A stretch of DNA of 64,000 bases from Bin76 sp963665765 (GTDB lineage: Bacteria; Actinomycetota; Acidimicrobiia; Spongiisociales; ZC4RG35), in contig OY762464.1 of NCBI GenBank assembly GCA_963665765.1, positions 1,488,001 through 1,552,000 on the forward strand, given 5' to 3'. The notes below the pieces were generated by a model that saw only the letters and a program-made list of their open reading frames with translations, did not search any database and was not told the origin of the DNA. Positions 26,444 through 34,231 of this stretch are shown here, piece by piece. The position numbers and the translations under genes were made by a program. The stretch's first letter is position 1. The number at the start of each line of letters is the position of its first letter.

Positions 26444-27958
26444 TCAGCGGCGTCGGACGGGATATCGGCGCCGGAAGAGAGCGTGAAGGAACTCGGCGGC
26501 CAGGGCGGCTATCGCCAGTACTTGTACCCAATCTCCCAGACGGACGTAAAGAGTGGGTCCTTGGTCTGCCGAGCGGGTCTGCACCTGGTCGATCAGAAGG
26601 GCCTCTTCGGCGAGGGCAGTGCGGGGGCCGGTCTCGCCGGTGGAGGCTATGAAGGTGGACCGGCCGGTGACGGCCGTGTGGAGCAGAGGCATACCCAGTT
26701 CTGCTGCTCTCATGCGGGTGATGCCGATGAACTGATCGGAGGCGACTGAGTAGGGATAGCTTTCTTGGCTGGTCGCCAGGATCAGCAAGCCCGCTCCTGC
26801 TTGAGCGTTCTCCCTGCCATAGCGAGCGAACGATCCCTCGAACGAGATCACCGAGCCGAACCTCCCGAATCCCAGATCCCAGAGAACCGGCCCCTCTCCC
26901 CGCAGCATGTCCCGACCGGGTAGGTCATCGTGCAGTTCTTCCACCCATTTGAACCAGGATCGGGCGGGGATGTATTCGCCGTAGGGAACCGGGTGCTGCT
27001 TGTGGTATTCGCCAACGTATTCACCCTGTTGGTCGAACACCACGTTGGCGTTCACCCAGTGGGTGTCATCGAGAGGCCGGTCGCCCCCGGCCAGCAGCAC
27101 GGCGCCGATGCGAGCGGCCTCGGCGCCCATCGTCTGTCCCACCTCGGGAGCGTTGACGGGATCGGCAGTCCACGAACCGGTCGATCCTTCCGGCCATATC
27201 ACCAGGTCTACGCTGCCGGGCGCCAAGGTACGGGTGATCCTCAGGTGGTTCTGATAGGTTTGATAGCGCTCGTTGGCGCAATGCTCGCCCGGGCAGGGAT
27301 TGTTGCCTTGGACCACCGCCACCCGCACGATCTCTCCCTCGACCTGCGGCGCCCACCAGGCGCCGCTCACCAACAGCGCCGCCATCGCCGCGGCCACGCC
27401 GGCGGCCCAGGGAAGGCCCCCCGCTCGGCGAAGGTGGCGGGTGGCCAGCAGGACCAACACGGCGGCGGCGGCTACCGACACCACTGTCCATCCCGAGGCG
27501 CCGATCCAGCGCGCCGCGCTCCGGGGCGGACTCCAGGCGCTCCAGGCGTAGCCGGACGATCCCCACTCCAATCCTCCCAAGGGCCATCGTACTCTGAGCC
27601 ATTCCATCAGAGCCCATCCGCCTACCGCCCTGACCAACCAGCGCGAGGCTGACACAGCGGAGGCTCGGGAAAGGAAAAGGGCATAGAGAGCCGGCCAGAG
27701 CGAGAGCACCACCACCGGTGGCAGGAGCGCGATCAGTCCCAGTTCCCCGAGCCACGTCATCAAAAGCCCGAAAAAGGAAACGCCGAACAGAAAACCCGCC
27801 AGGCAGGCCGATGGGGCGGTTACGAGCCGTCTGGTTTGGAATAGGAACAGCCCAATGGCGGGAACCGTTATCCACCACCATCCCCAGGGAGGGAAAGCCA
27901 TCGACAGGGCGGCTCCGGCCACCGCCGAGAGCAGGATGGGAGCAAATCGCTTGGTCAA
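26444..27958 (-). CDS. lnt: apolipoprotein N-acyltransferase homologue with Cys-to-Ser at the nucleophile
   Basis: Lnt adds the third acyl chain to lipoproteins in the membrane. The 504-residue protein has about seven N-terminal hydrophobic segments, then a nitrilase-type domain. The catalytic Glu257 (VIWPEGS) and Lys320 (EYHKQHPVPYGEY) are in place. The position of the nucleophilic Cys reads VISFEGSF (Ser372) where active enzymes have ICYE or similar. The start is TTG at 27958 (TTG-ACC-AAG). It is divergent from the inositol monophosphatase gene with a gap of about 58 bases. Whether it transfers acyl groups is doubtful; fold membership is clear. Confidence 0.88.
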   Translation of the reverse strand: MTKRFAPILLSAVAGAALSMAFPPWGWWWITVPAIGLFLFQTRRLVTAPSACLAGFLFGVSFFGLLMTWLGELGLIALLPPVVVLSLWPALYALFLSRASAVSASRWLVRAVGGWALMEWLRVRWPLGGLEWGSSGYAWSAWSPPRSAARWIGASGWTVVSVAAAAVLVLLATRHLRRAGGLPWAAGVAAAMAALLVSGAWWAPQVEGEIVRVAVVQGNNPCPGEHCANERYQTYQNHLRITRTLAPGSVDLVIWPEGSTGSWTADPVNAPEVGQTMGAEAARIGAVLLAGGDRPLDDTHWVNANVVFDQQGEYVGEYHKQHPVPYGEYIPARSWFKWVEELHDDLPGRDMLRGEGPVLWDLGFGRFGSVISFEGSFARYGRENAQAGAGLLILATSQESYPYSVASDQFIGITRMRAAELGMPLLHTAVTGRSTFIASTGETGPRTALAEEALLIDQVQTRSADQGPTLYVRLGDWVQVLAIAALAAEFLHALFRRRYPVRRR

Positions 27959-28016
27959 CAGTCCACCTTGGTGTTGTCAGGCTACCCAGGTGGCGAGAGC
28001 GGGTATTCTGTGCCGA

Positions 28017-28820
28017 GTGATAAAGGTCGGCATCGCCAGCGATCTGGATTTGGCATTGGGGATCGCTCGCCGAGCAGCGGCCTGGCTGAGGGAGGCGCTC
28101 GGCAAGGGCGCCGAGGTGGAATTCAAGGGGCGGGTTGATCCGGTGACCGAGGTGGATCGCCGGGTGGAGAAGGACATGCGGGAGATGTTGAGATCGCATC
28201 GGCCCTTCGATGCCATAGTAGGGGAAGAGGAGGGCGGGATTCTTCCCGAACAGGGACGGGCGTGGATCATCGATCCGCTGGACGGGACGGTCAATTTTAT
28301 CCACGGGTTGGCGCCGGTGAGCGTGTCGGTGGCGCTATGGGAGAGCAAATCGCCCCTGGTGGGAGTGGTGATCGAGGCCATTCGTGGCGAAGAGTTCACC
28401 GCGGAGCGCGACAAGGGCGCCCGGCGCGACGGTCAACCCATTTCGGTGAGCGCCAACCAGGCTCTTTCTCAGGCTCTGGTCGGCACCGGCTTCCCGTATG
28501 ATCGTCAAGAAAGAGCGCGGGAATACACAGCCTTGTTGGGGGCGGTGCTGGCCCGATGTCAAGGAGTGAGACGGCGAGGCTCGGCGGCTTTGGATCTCTG
28601 CTACGTGGCGGACGGCAGATTCGACGCCTATTGGGAGCAGGGCCTGGCGGTGTGGGATTTGGCGGCCGGGATCCTGATAGTCGAAGAAGCGGGAGGCAGG
28701 GCGACCGGCCTCAAGAGCGAGGAGGCGCCCCGGGACGGGTCCATGGTGGTGGCCACCAACGGCGTCGTCCACGCCCGGTTCCGAGAGGTGCTGGCCCGCG
28801 CGGTCAGCCAGACGACTTAA
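28017..28820 (+). CDS. inositol-1-monophosphatase family protein
   Basis: This Mg-dependent, lithium-sensitive phosphatase fold is 267 residues long from GTG 28017; the frame is open further upstream but that region is the lnt 5' end. The metal-site motifs are VGEEEGG (Glu pair), IDPLDGTVNFIHG (Asp-x2-Asp) and WDLAAGILIVEEAGG. Members dephosphorylate inositol phosphate, histidinol phosphate, NADP or fructose bisphosphate. The compact length fits inositol monophosphatase or histidinol phosphatase, and sequence does not decide. The M3 peptidase gene follows 10 bases after its stop. Confidence 0.9.
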   Translation: MIKVGIASDLDLALGIARRAAAWLREALGKGAEVEFKGRVDPVTEVDRRVEKDMREMLRSHRPFDAIVGEEEGGILPEQGRAWIIDPLDGTVNFIHGLAPVSVSVALWESKSPLVGVVIEAIRGEEFTAERDKGARRDGQPISVSANQALSQALVGTGFPYDRQERAREYTALLGAVLARCQGVRRRGSAALDLCYVADGRFDAYWEQGLAVWDLAAGILIVEEAGGRATGLKSEEAPRDGSMVVATNGVVHARFREVLARAVSQTT

Positions 28821-28830
28821 GGAGGAGAAG

Positions 28831-30804
28831 ATGGAAGAGTCCACCGAGGATATGTTCGACTACCCGGCGATCACCGTTGCGTTGGTGGAAGAAATCACCT
28901 CCGGCGCCATCTCGGAAGGGGAGCGGCTGAGGGCGGCGGTGCTGGATGCCGGCCCGAAGCGTTCCTATGACGATACCCTAGCCTCCCTCGAGGAGGTGGG
29001 GGAAGTGTTCGGTCGGGCCCACGGCCAGGCGGGGTTCATGGGTTACGTACACCCCGACGAGGAACTCAGAGCGGCCGGCCGCGCCGCGGGCGAACAACTC
29101 TCCAAATGGCTAACGGAACTGGCTTTCCACCCCGGGCTCTACCAGGCGGTGGAAGAATTCTCCGCCACCGATGAGGCTGCCCGGTTGTCGGGAGAACGCG
29201 CCCGGCTGCTGGAGTTTGTCCGTCGGGACCTGCGGCGCGCCGGTCATCACCTTCCGGCCCGATCCCAAGAGAGGGTGAAGGAACTCACCGGGCGGCTGAT
29301 AGAACTGGGGGTCGCCTTCGCTCAGAACATCGCGGAGCACGAGGATGCCCTGGAGGTGACCAGGGAGGAACTGGAAGGCCTGCCCGAGGCCTATATCGAT
29401 TCCCTGCCGCTCTCCCCGGACTGCGAGCGCCTGCTGCGGGTGACCATGGACTACCCTCACGTCACGCCATTCATGGAGAACGCCCGACGCCGTGACCTGC
29501 GGCGCCGCCTGATGAGCAAGTTCAACAGCCGGGCCGTTGGGACCAACCGACCGCTGCTTGAAGAGGCGGTGGCGATTCGCTCCGAGATAGCGGCGCTGTT
29601 TGGCGAGCCATCTTGGGCGCACCATCGCCTTTCTGACCGGATGGCCAAGACGCCGGAGCGGGTGGAGGAGTTTTACGAACTGCTGCTGGCCCCGCTTCAG
29701 GAGGCCGGCCGCCGGGAAATAGAGCGCATCGCCGAAATGCTGGAGGCCGATGGGGAGGAACGACCCGTGCAGGTTTGGGATTGGCGGTATTACGACAACC
29801 GGATCCGCCGGACCGAATACGGGGTGGACCAGATGGAGGTGGCGGGGTATTTTCCGCTGGAGCAGGTGGTGGAGGGGATGCTGGACCTGACCGGGGAGGT
29901 GTTCGGGCTGCGGTACCGTCCGGCGAGCGCGCCGGTCTGGCATGAGGACGTGGTCACCTATGCCGTCTTCGACCGGGCATCGGGAGAGCGGCTCGCCCAT
30001 TTCCACATGGATCTGTTTCCCCGGGAGGGAAAGTTCAGCCATGCGGCCGCCTTTACGCTTCGGGGAGGCCGTCGCCTCCCCGACGGGTCCTATCAGGCGC
30101 CTGTGTCGGCCATCGTTGCCAACTTCACTCCGCCGTCCGGCGATGCCCCTGCCCTTTTGCAGCATTCGGAGGTGCTTACGCTGTTTCACGAGTTTGGCCA
30201 CATTCTGCATCAGGTTCTGACCCGCACGGAATTGGGACGGTTTTCGGGAACCAGCACGGAAGGCGATTTTGTGGAGGCGCCCAGTCAAATCATGGAGAAC
30301 TGGACCTGGCAGCCCGAGGTGCTGGCGAGGTTTGCTTTCCACTACCGGACCGGCGAGCCTCTGCCCACCGAGGTGTTGGAGAAGTTGTCGGGGGCACAAC
30401 TGCTGAATGTCGCCATCTCCAAACTGCGACAGGCCGGCTTCGGGTTGCTGGACATGGCCCTGCACGGCCCCGATCCTGACCCGGACCTCGACGAGATTCT
30501 GGCCGCCACCACCGAGGTTGCCCTGTTTCCCCAGCAGGAGGGGACCTTTTTTCCGGCCAGCTTCGGTCATCTCCTGGCCGGATATGACGCCGGTTATTAC
30601 GGCTATCTGTGGTCGGAGGTCTACGGGGACGACATGTGGAGGCGGTTTGAGGAGGAAGGGGTCACCAACCCGGGGGTGGGGATGGAATATCGTCGGGAGG
30701 TGCTGGAGAAGGGCGGTTCCCGGGATGCGATCGAGACGCTCCGCGCCTTTCTGGGTCGAGAACCCGACAACCGGGCTTTCCTCCGCAAATTGGGAATCGA
30801 GTAG
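28831..30804 (+). CDS. M3 family zinc oligopeptidase
   Basis: This 657-residue metallopeptidase of the thimet oligopeptidase/oligopeptidase A/Dcp family cuts short peptides in the cytoplasm. The zinc site is HEFGH (His453, Glu454, His457) with the third ligand in GDFVEAPSQ (Glu482). The usual C-terminal substrate-binding segment, SFGHLLAGYDAGYYGYLWSE, is present with its Tyr and His residues. A strong GGAGGAG ribosome-binding site precedes the ATG. There is no signal peptide. It is probably co-transcribed with the phosphatase gene 10 bases upstream. Confidence 0.95.
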   Translation: MEESTEDMFDYPAITVALVEEITSGAISEGERLRAAVLDAGPKRSYDDTLASLEEVGEVFGRAHGQAGFMGYVHPDEELRAAGRAAGEQLSKWLTELAFHPGLYQAVEEFSATDEAARLSGERARLLEFVRRDLRRAGHHLPARSQERVKELTGRLIELGVAFAQNIAEHEDALEVTREELEGLPEAYIDSLPLSPDCERLLRVTMDYPHVTPFMENARRRDLRRRLMSKFNSRAVGTNRPLLEEAVAIRSEIAALFGEPSWAHHRLSDRMAKTPERVEEFYELLLAPLQEAGRREIERIAEMLEADGEERPVQVWDWRYYDNRIRRTEYGVDQMEVAGYFPLEQVVEGMLDLTGEVFGLRYRPASAPVWHEDVVTYAVFDRASGERLAHFHMDLFPREGKFSHAAAFTLRGGRRLPDGSYQAPVSAIVANFTPPSGDAPALLQHSEVLTLFHEFGHILHQVLTRTELGRFSGTSTEGDFVEAPSQIMENWTWQPEVLARFAFHYRTGEPLPTEVLEKLSGAQLLNVAISKLRQAGFGLLDMALHGPDPDPDLDEILAATTEVALFPQQEGTFFPASFGHLLAGYDAGYYGYLWSEVYGDDMWRRFEEEGVTNPGVGMEYRREVLEKGGSRDAIETLRAFLGREPDNRAFLRKLGIE

Positions 30805-30847
30805 ACAGAGGCCGGGGGCCCCCTCTCTGAAGTGCCCCCGGGCCGGA

Positions 30848-31541
30848 TCAGGACTTCAGTTCGATCCCTCCGAACACCGCCGTTCCGGTAAGAGTGAGCC
30901 GACTCTCGGCACCCGGCGAGGGTGAAGGATGGCGTTTGTCGTCCACGCCCCCGAAGAAATTGGTGATCTGTTGATCGACGGTCCAGTGGTGGGGGATACG
31001 AATAGCCGCTCCACCGAACACGGCCGTAACTTCCAAGGTCGCCTCGCCGTCGGCCAACGCTGCCTCACGCAGGTCTATCTCGGTGGAACCAAACACCGAG
31101 ACCACCTGGCCCCCGGCCAGAGCCTGGTCGGTGATTCTTCGATGGTTGCTCCCGAAAACAGAGGTGATGTTCAGTTCCCCGGGAGAGGACTGGTCTTCGA
31201 GGTGTGGGAGAGAATTCGATGGCGAGGAGCTTTTTCTCCGGGCGAAGAGGATCTTGACCCCGATCAGAATCAGGACCACCGGCCAGAGGCGCCAGATGTC
31301 ACCAATGGTGTAACTCCAAACATCCAGGGTGTCCAGCAGGAACAAACCTCCCAGCACGATCAGCACCGTCCCCCCGACCCACGAGTCGCCTTTCCGCACC
31401 AGGTTGCCGACCCCCATCACGATCAGGATGACGGGCCACCATTCACCCCTCGGTGAAGTTTTCCAAAAGGAACAGAACTCCGAGAGCAAGTAATGCCAGG
31501 CCGAACGCCCTGCGCCCGCGTGTGGAGGTCGAAGTCGCCAT
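30848..31541 (-). pseudogene. LiaF-like membrane protein, frameshifted near its 5' end
   Basis: The natural start is ATG 31541, preceded by AAAGGA at good spacing. It encodes MATSTSTRGRRAFGLALL and a first membrane helix, then hits TGA at 31443-31445 after 32 residues. A one-base shift in the run of four G (CCCC on the plus strand, 31446-31449) joins it to the downstream frame, GEWWPVILIVMGVGNLV. Three more hydrophobic helices follow, then a C-terminal beta domain with repeated SVFGS, AVFGG and NFFGG turns. That layout is LiaF/DUF5668-like: envelope-stress sensor modulators with an N-terminal membrane bundle and a cell-wall-active antibiotic response domain. It is either a sequencing error or a true inactivation. 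Confidence 0.8.
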
Positions 31542-31689
31542 GTTGTTCCTTTTCTATCAGAGGATTGCGTGCACCTGAAGGATAGATGGCGCAAAGTTCT
31601 CCGGTCCCGCCGCCGGCCAAGGTGGCCCGGCCGTTAATCCGGTTGTTCAGCCTCCGGTTGGCAGGGATGGGAGGTTAAGTAAAAGTTCT

Positions 31690-31731
31690 TTTGTAAATAT
31701 AGTTGACAAATGGCTACGGCGCCCGTACACT
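31690..31731 (+). promoter_or_regulatory. consensus promoter and inverted repeat before the ROK operon
   Basis: TTGACA (31703-31708) and TACACT (31726-31731) are spaced by exactly 17 bases, a near-consensus housekeeping promoter for the ROK-to-ATPase operon. The inverted repeat TTTGT (31690-31694) / ACAAA (31706-31710) overlaps the -35 element and sits in an AT-rich patch. It is a good candidate operator for autoregulation by the ROK protein. Confidence 0.75.
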
Positions 31732-31761
31732 GCCATTTTGGGTAAGCGAAAGGTTTGGCCT

Positions 31762-32967
31762 GTGATCGAAGAGTCGGGAGCCGGCATGCTTCGCCTGAGA
31801 AATGGCCAGGCGGTTTTCGACCAGTTCGTTGAGGCCGGCCGACAGACGATCTCCCGAGCTGAGATTGCCCGAATGACCGGATTGTCCAAGCCCACCGTGA
31901 ACGCTTTGGTGTCAGACCTGGAAGAAGCGGGGGTGGTGAGGCAGGTGCCTTTGGTTCAGTCCCAAGGGAGGATCGGTCGGCCGGCGGCGGCTTATCAACT
32001 GGTGCCCGACGCGGCGGTGGTGGTGGGCATCGACATGGGCGCCACCAAGACGCTGGTGGGAGTGGCTGACCTGTTGGGCGAGGTCATAGCCGGCGAGCGG
32101 GTTCCAACCCCATCGCACGCGGAAGCGGCCGTGGAGTCCGTGGTGGCGGCGGTGGGGCGCCTTCTGGAGAGTCTCGGCCACCCCAACCCCCGTTTGGAAA
32201 GCGCCTGCCTGGGCGTTCCGGGCGTTTACCGGCCCTCCTTGGACAGGGTGGAGATGGCGCCCAACCTGCCCGGATTCGGAGATCTGGCCATCCGGGCCGA
32301 ACTGTCCAACCGACTGGGCGTTTCGGTGACCATCGAGAACGACGTCAATTTGGCCGCGGTGGGGGAGGCGAACGCCATGGCCACCGAGGGAGTTGCGGAT
32401 TTTGCGGCGGTTTCGATCGGAACCGGAATCGGTATGGGGATGGTGTTGGATGGAGAGTTGTACCGGGGCGCCCATGGAGCGGCCGGCGAGATCGGATCGG
32501 TGAAGCTACCTCGGTTGGGAGGCGAGGTATTCCACGCTCTCACGCTGGAAGAGGTGGCGTCCGCGCCCGCCATTCGCAAGTTGTTCCATCGGGCGGTGGA
32601 GGCCGGGCATCCCACCGGCCTGGAAGGCGACTTCGATGTTCCCGCCATCTTCGCGGCTTCTGTCCAAGGCGATCAGGCCGCGGTGGCGGCCCTCCGGATC
32701 GCGTCCGATGCGGTGGCGTTTGCCGTTTCCTACTTCTGCTGGGTAAACGACCCCGCTCTGGTGGTGTTCGGAGGAGGGGTGGGCGCCAATCCCATTTTCG
32801 TTGATGCGGTGAGGGCGCGAATAGGCCGATACCTGACCGTGGTTCCGGAAATGGTTCCTTCGACAATCGGTGGACAAGCGGCGTTCTTGGGAGCGGTCTC
32901 CACCGCCCTGGCCTCGGTGCGGAGGGGTTTGGTCATCCAAAGACTGGGACGAAGGAACCAGAGATGA
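31762..32967 (+). CDS. ROK family transcriptional regulator (NagC/Mlc/XylR type)
   Basis: This 401-residue repressor has an N-terminal winged helix (TISRAEIARMTGLSKPTVNALVSDLEEAGVV) and a ROK sugar-kinase-like domain. The nucleotide loop is GIDMGATKTLVGVAD, and GTGIGMGMVLDGELYRGAHGAAGEIG matches the ROK signature. The Cys-rich zinc motif of active ROK kinases is absent and the usual His after AGEIG is Ser, so it is a sensor, not a kinase. I prefer GTG 31762, which has a GAAAGG site upstream; a TTG at 31738 lies at the predicted transcript start. The M20 gene overlaps by 4 bases. It probably controls this operon in response to the imported ligand. Confidence 0.92.
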   Translation: MIEESGAGMLRLRNGQAVFDQFVEAGRQTISRAEIARMTGLSKPTVNALVSDLEEAGVVRQVPLVQSQGRIGRPAAAYQLVPDAAVVVGIDMGATKTLVGVADLLGEVIAGERVPTPSHAEAAVESVVAAVGRLLESLGHPNPRLESACLGVPGVYRPSLDRVEMAPNLPGFGDLAIRAELSNRLGVSVTIENDVNLAAVGEANAMATEGVADFAAVSIGTGIGMGMVLDGELYRGAHGAAGEIGSVKLPRLGGEVFHALTLEEVASAPAIRKLFHRAVEAGHPTGLEGDFDVPAIFAASVQGDQAAVAALRIASDAVAFAVSYFCWVNDPALVVFGGGVGANPIFVDAVRARIGRYLTVVPEMVPSTIGGQAAFLGAVSTALASVRRGLVIQRLGRRNQR

Positions 32968-34223
32968 CCGAGGCAGCGGCCGTCATTGCCGCCGCGGTCG
33001 ATGCGGACTCGCTGGTTGATCTGGCCCAGGATGCGGTGCGGATTCCCAGCATCACTCCCAACGAAGGCGCTTTCGCCGAATGGGTTGCCGGCCGGCTTGC
33101 CGAGGGTGGCTGGAACGAGGTCGATCTGGTGGAGGTAGCGCGCGGCCGCCCGAATGTGTATGCCCGGACCGGCGCCGGAGAGTGTGGCGCCCGATCCTTG
33201 GTGCTGGCCGGACATCTGGACACGGTCCATGCCGATGACTGGACACAGGAGTGGGCGGGGAGCGATCGAGCCGACCCGTTCGCCGGACAGGTTATCGACG
33301 GAGAGATCTGGGCCAGGGGGGTGACCGATCAGAAGGGAGGAATCTGCTCCATCATCGAAGTGGTTCGGGCGATCCGTCGGGCCGGATATCGCCTGCGGGG
33401 ATCGGCGATCGGATTATTCGTGTGCGATGAGGAGTCCGGTCAACCGGGAAGCGGGGTTTCTTTGGGAATGCGGGCCGCCGTCAAGCATCTCTGGGAAGGC
33501 TCAGGGCGCCCGCCCGATTTTGCGATCTACACAGAGCCGAGCACCGGCGCCATCTACTCCGCTCAGATGGGGTTCCTGATAGCCGACATCACGTTGTTGG
33601 GGAAGTCGGCCTACTTTGGCAGGCCTGAACTGGGAGTGGACGCCCTCAAAGCAGGGCATGCCCTGCTGAGCGCTCTGTGGGAGCACAACGGGAAACTGTC
33701 CTCGGGAAAGCCCCATCCTCTTCTGGGAGAGCGGTTTCTGCTGGTGACCACGGTGGGGTCGGGCGGCAACATCGCGGTGCCTGGAAAGTTCGAACTGTCG
33801 CTCATCCAAAAGTTTCTGCCGGGGGATGACCTCGATGCGGCATCGTCGGCCCTGCGGGACATCGCCGCCCAAGTTGCGGAAGAGCACGGGGTTTCTTCCG
33901 AGGTGATCTTCTCCGCTCCGAGGGATCACTCGGTGGGGGGTACCCCCGATGAGATATCGGTCGACCATCCGGGCGTTCGTGAACTGGCCGGCGCCATCGA
34001 GGCGACCACCGGCCAACCGGCGAGAATCGAAGGAGCGCCCTATTGGTCGGAGAAACCGTTGTTGCGGTCGGCGGGTGTGCCCGGCGTCTATTTCGCCGCC
34101 GGTGACATCGGCGCCTGCCATACCCCTTTTGAGCGATTGTCCATTGAAGAGTTCGTTTCTTTGACCCGTACCTTGGCGTACTTTGCGGCGTCGTGGTGCG
34201 GAGTCGAAAAGCCCACAACCTAG
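32964..34223 (+). CDS. M20 family metallopeptidase/deacylase (ArgE/DapE type)
   Basis: This 419-residue di-zinc hydrolase removes acyl groups from N-acyl amino acids or cuts dipeptides. The metal motifs are LAGHLDTVHADD (His and Asp), RGVTDQKGGICS (bridging Asp and Lys-Gly-Gly) and CDEESGQPGSG (catalytic Glu pair). The dimerisation lid lies in the middle (FLIADITLLGKSAYFGRPELGVDALKAG). It overlaps the ROK gene by 4 bases and is followed by the binding lipoprotein after 8 bases, so it is part of the transporter operon. The likely role is hydrolysis of an imported N-acylated or amide-linked compound; the substrate is unknown. Confidence 0.9.
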   Translation: MTEAAAVIAAAVDADSLVDLAQDAVRIPSITPNEGAFAEWVAGRLAEGGWNEVDLVEVARGRPNVYARTGAGECGARSLVLAGHLDTVHADDWTQEWAGSDRADPFAGQVIDGEIWARGVTDQKGGICSIIEVVRAIRRAGYRLRGSAIGLFVCDEESGQPGSGVSLGMRAAVKHLWEGSGRPPDFAIYTEPSTGAIYSAQMGFLIADITLLGKSAYFGRPELGVDALKAGHALLSALWEHNGKLSSGKPHPLLGERFLLVTTVGSGGNIAVPGKFELSLIQKFLPGDDLDAASSALRDIAAQVAEEHGVSSEVIFSAPRDHSVGGTPDEISVDHPGVRELAGAIEATTGQPARIEGAPYWSEKPLLRSAGVPGVYFAAGDIGACHTPFERLSIEEFVSLTRTLAYFAASWCGVEKPTT

Positions 34224-34231
34224 GAGGAACC

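Noticed and set aside
27066..28304. 412-residue minus-strand frame overlapping lnt and the phosphatase gene
   Set aside because: It crosses two better-supported genes and has no recognisable motif.
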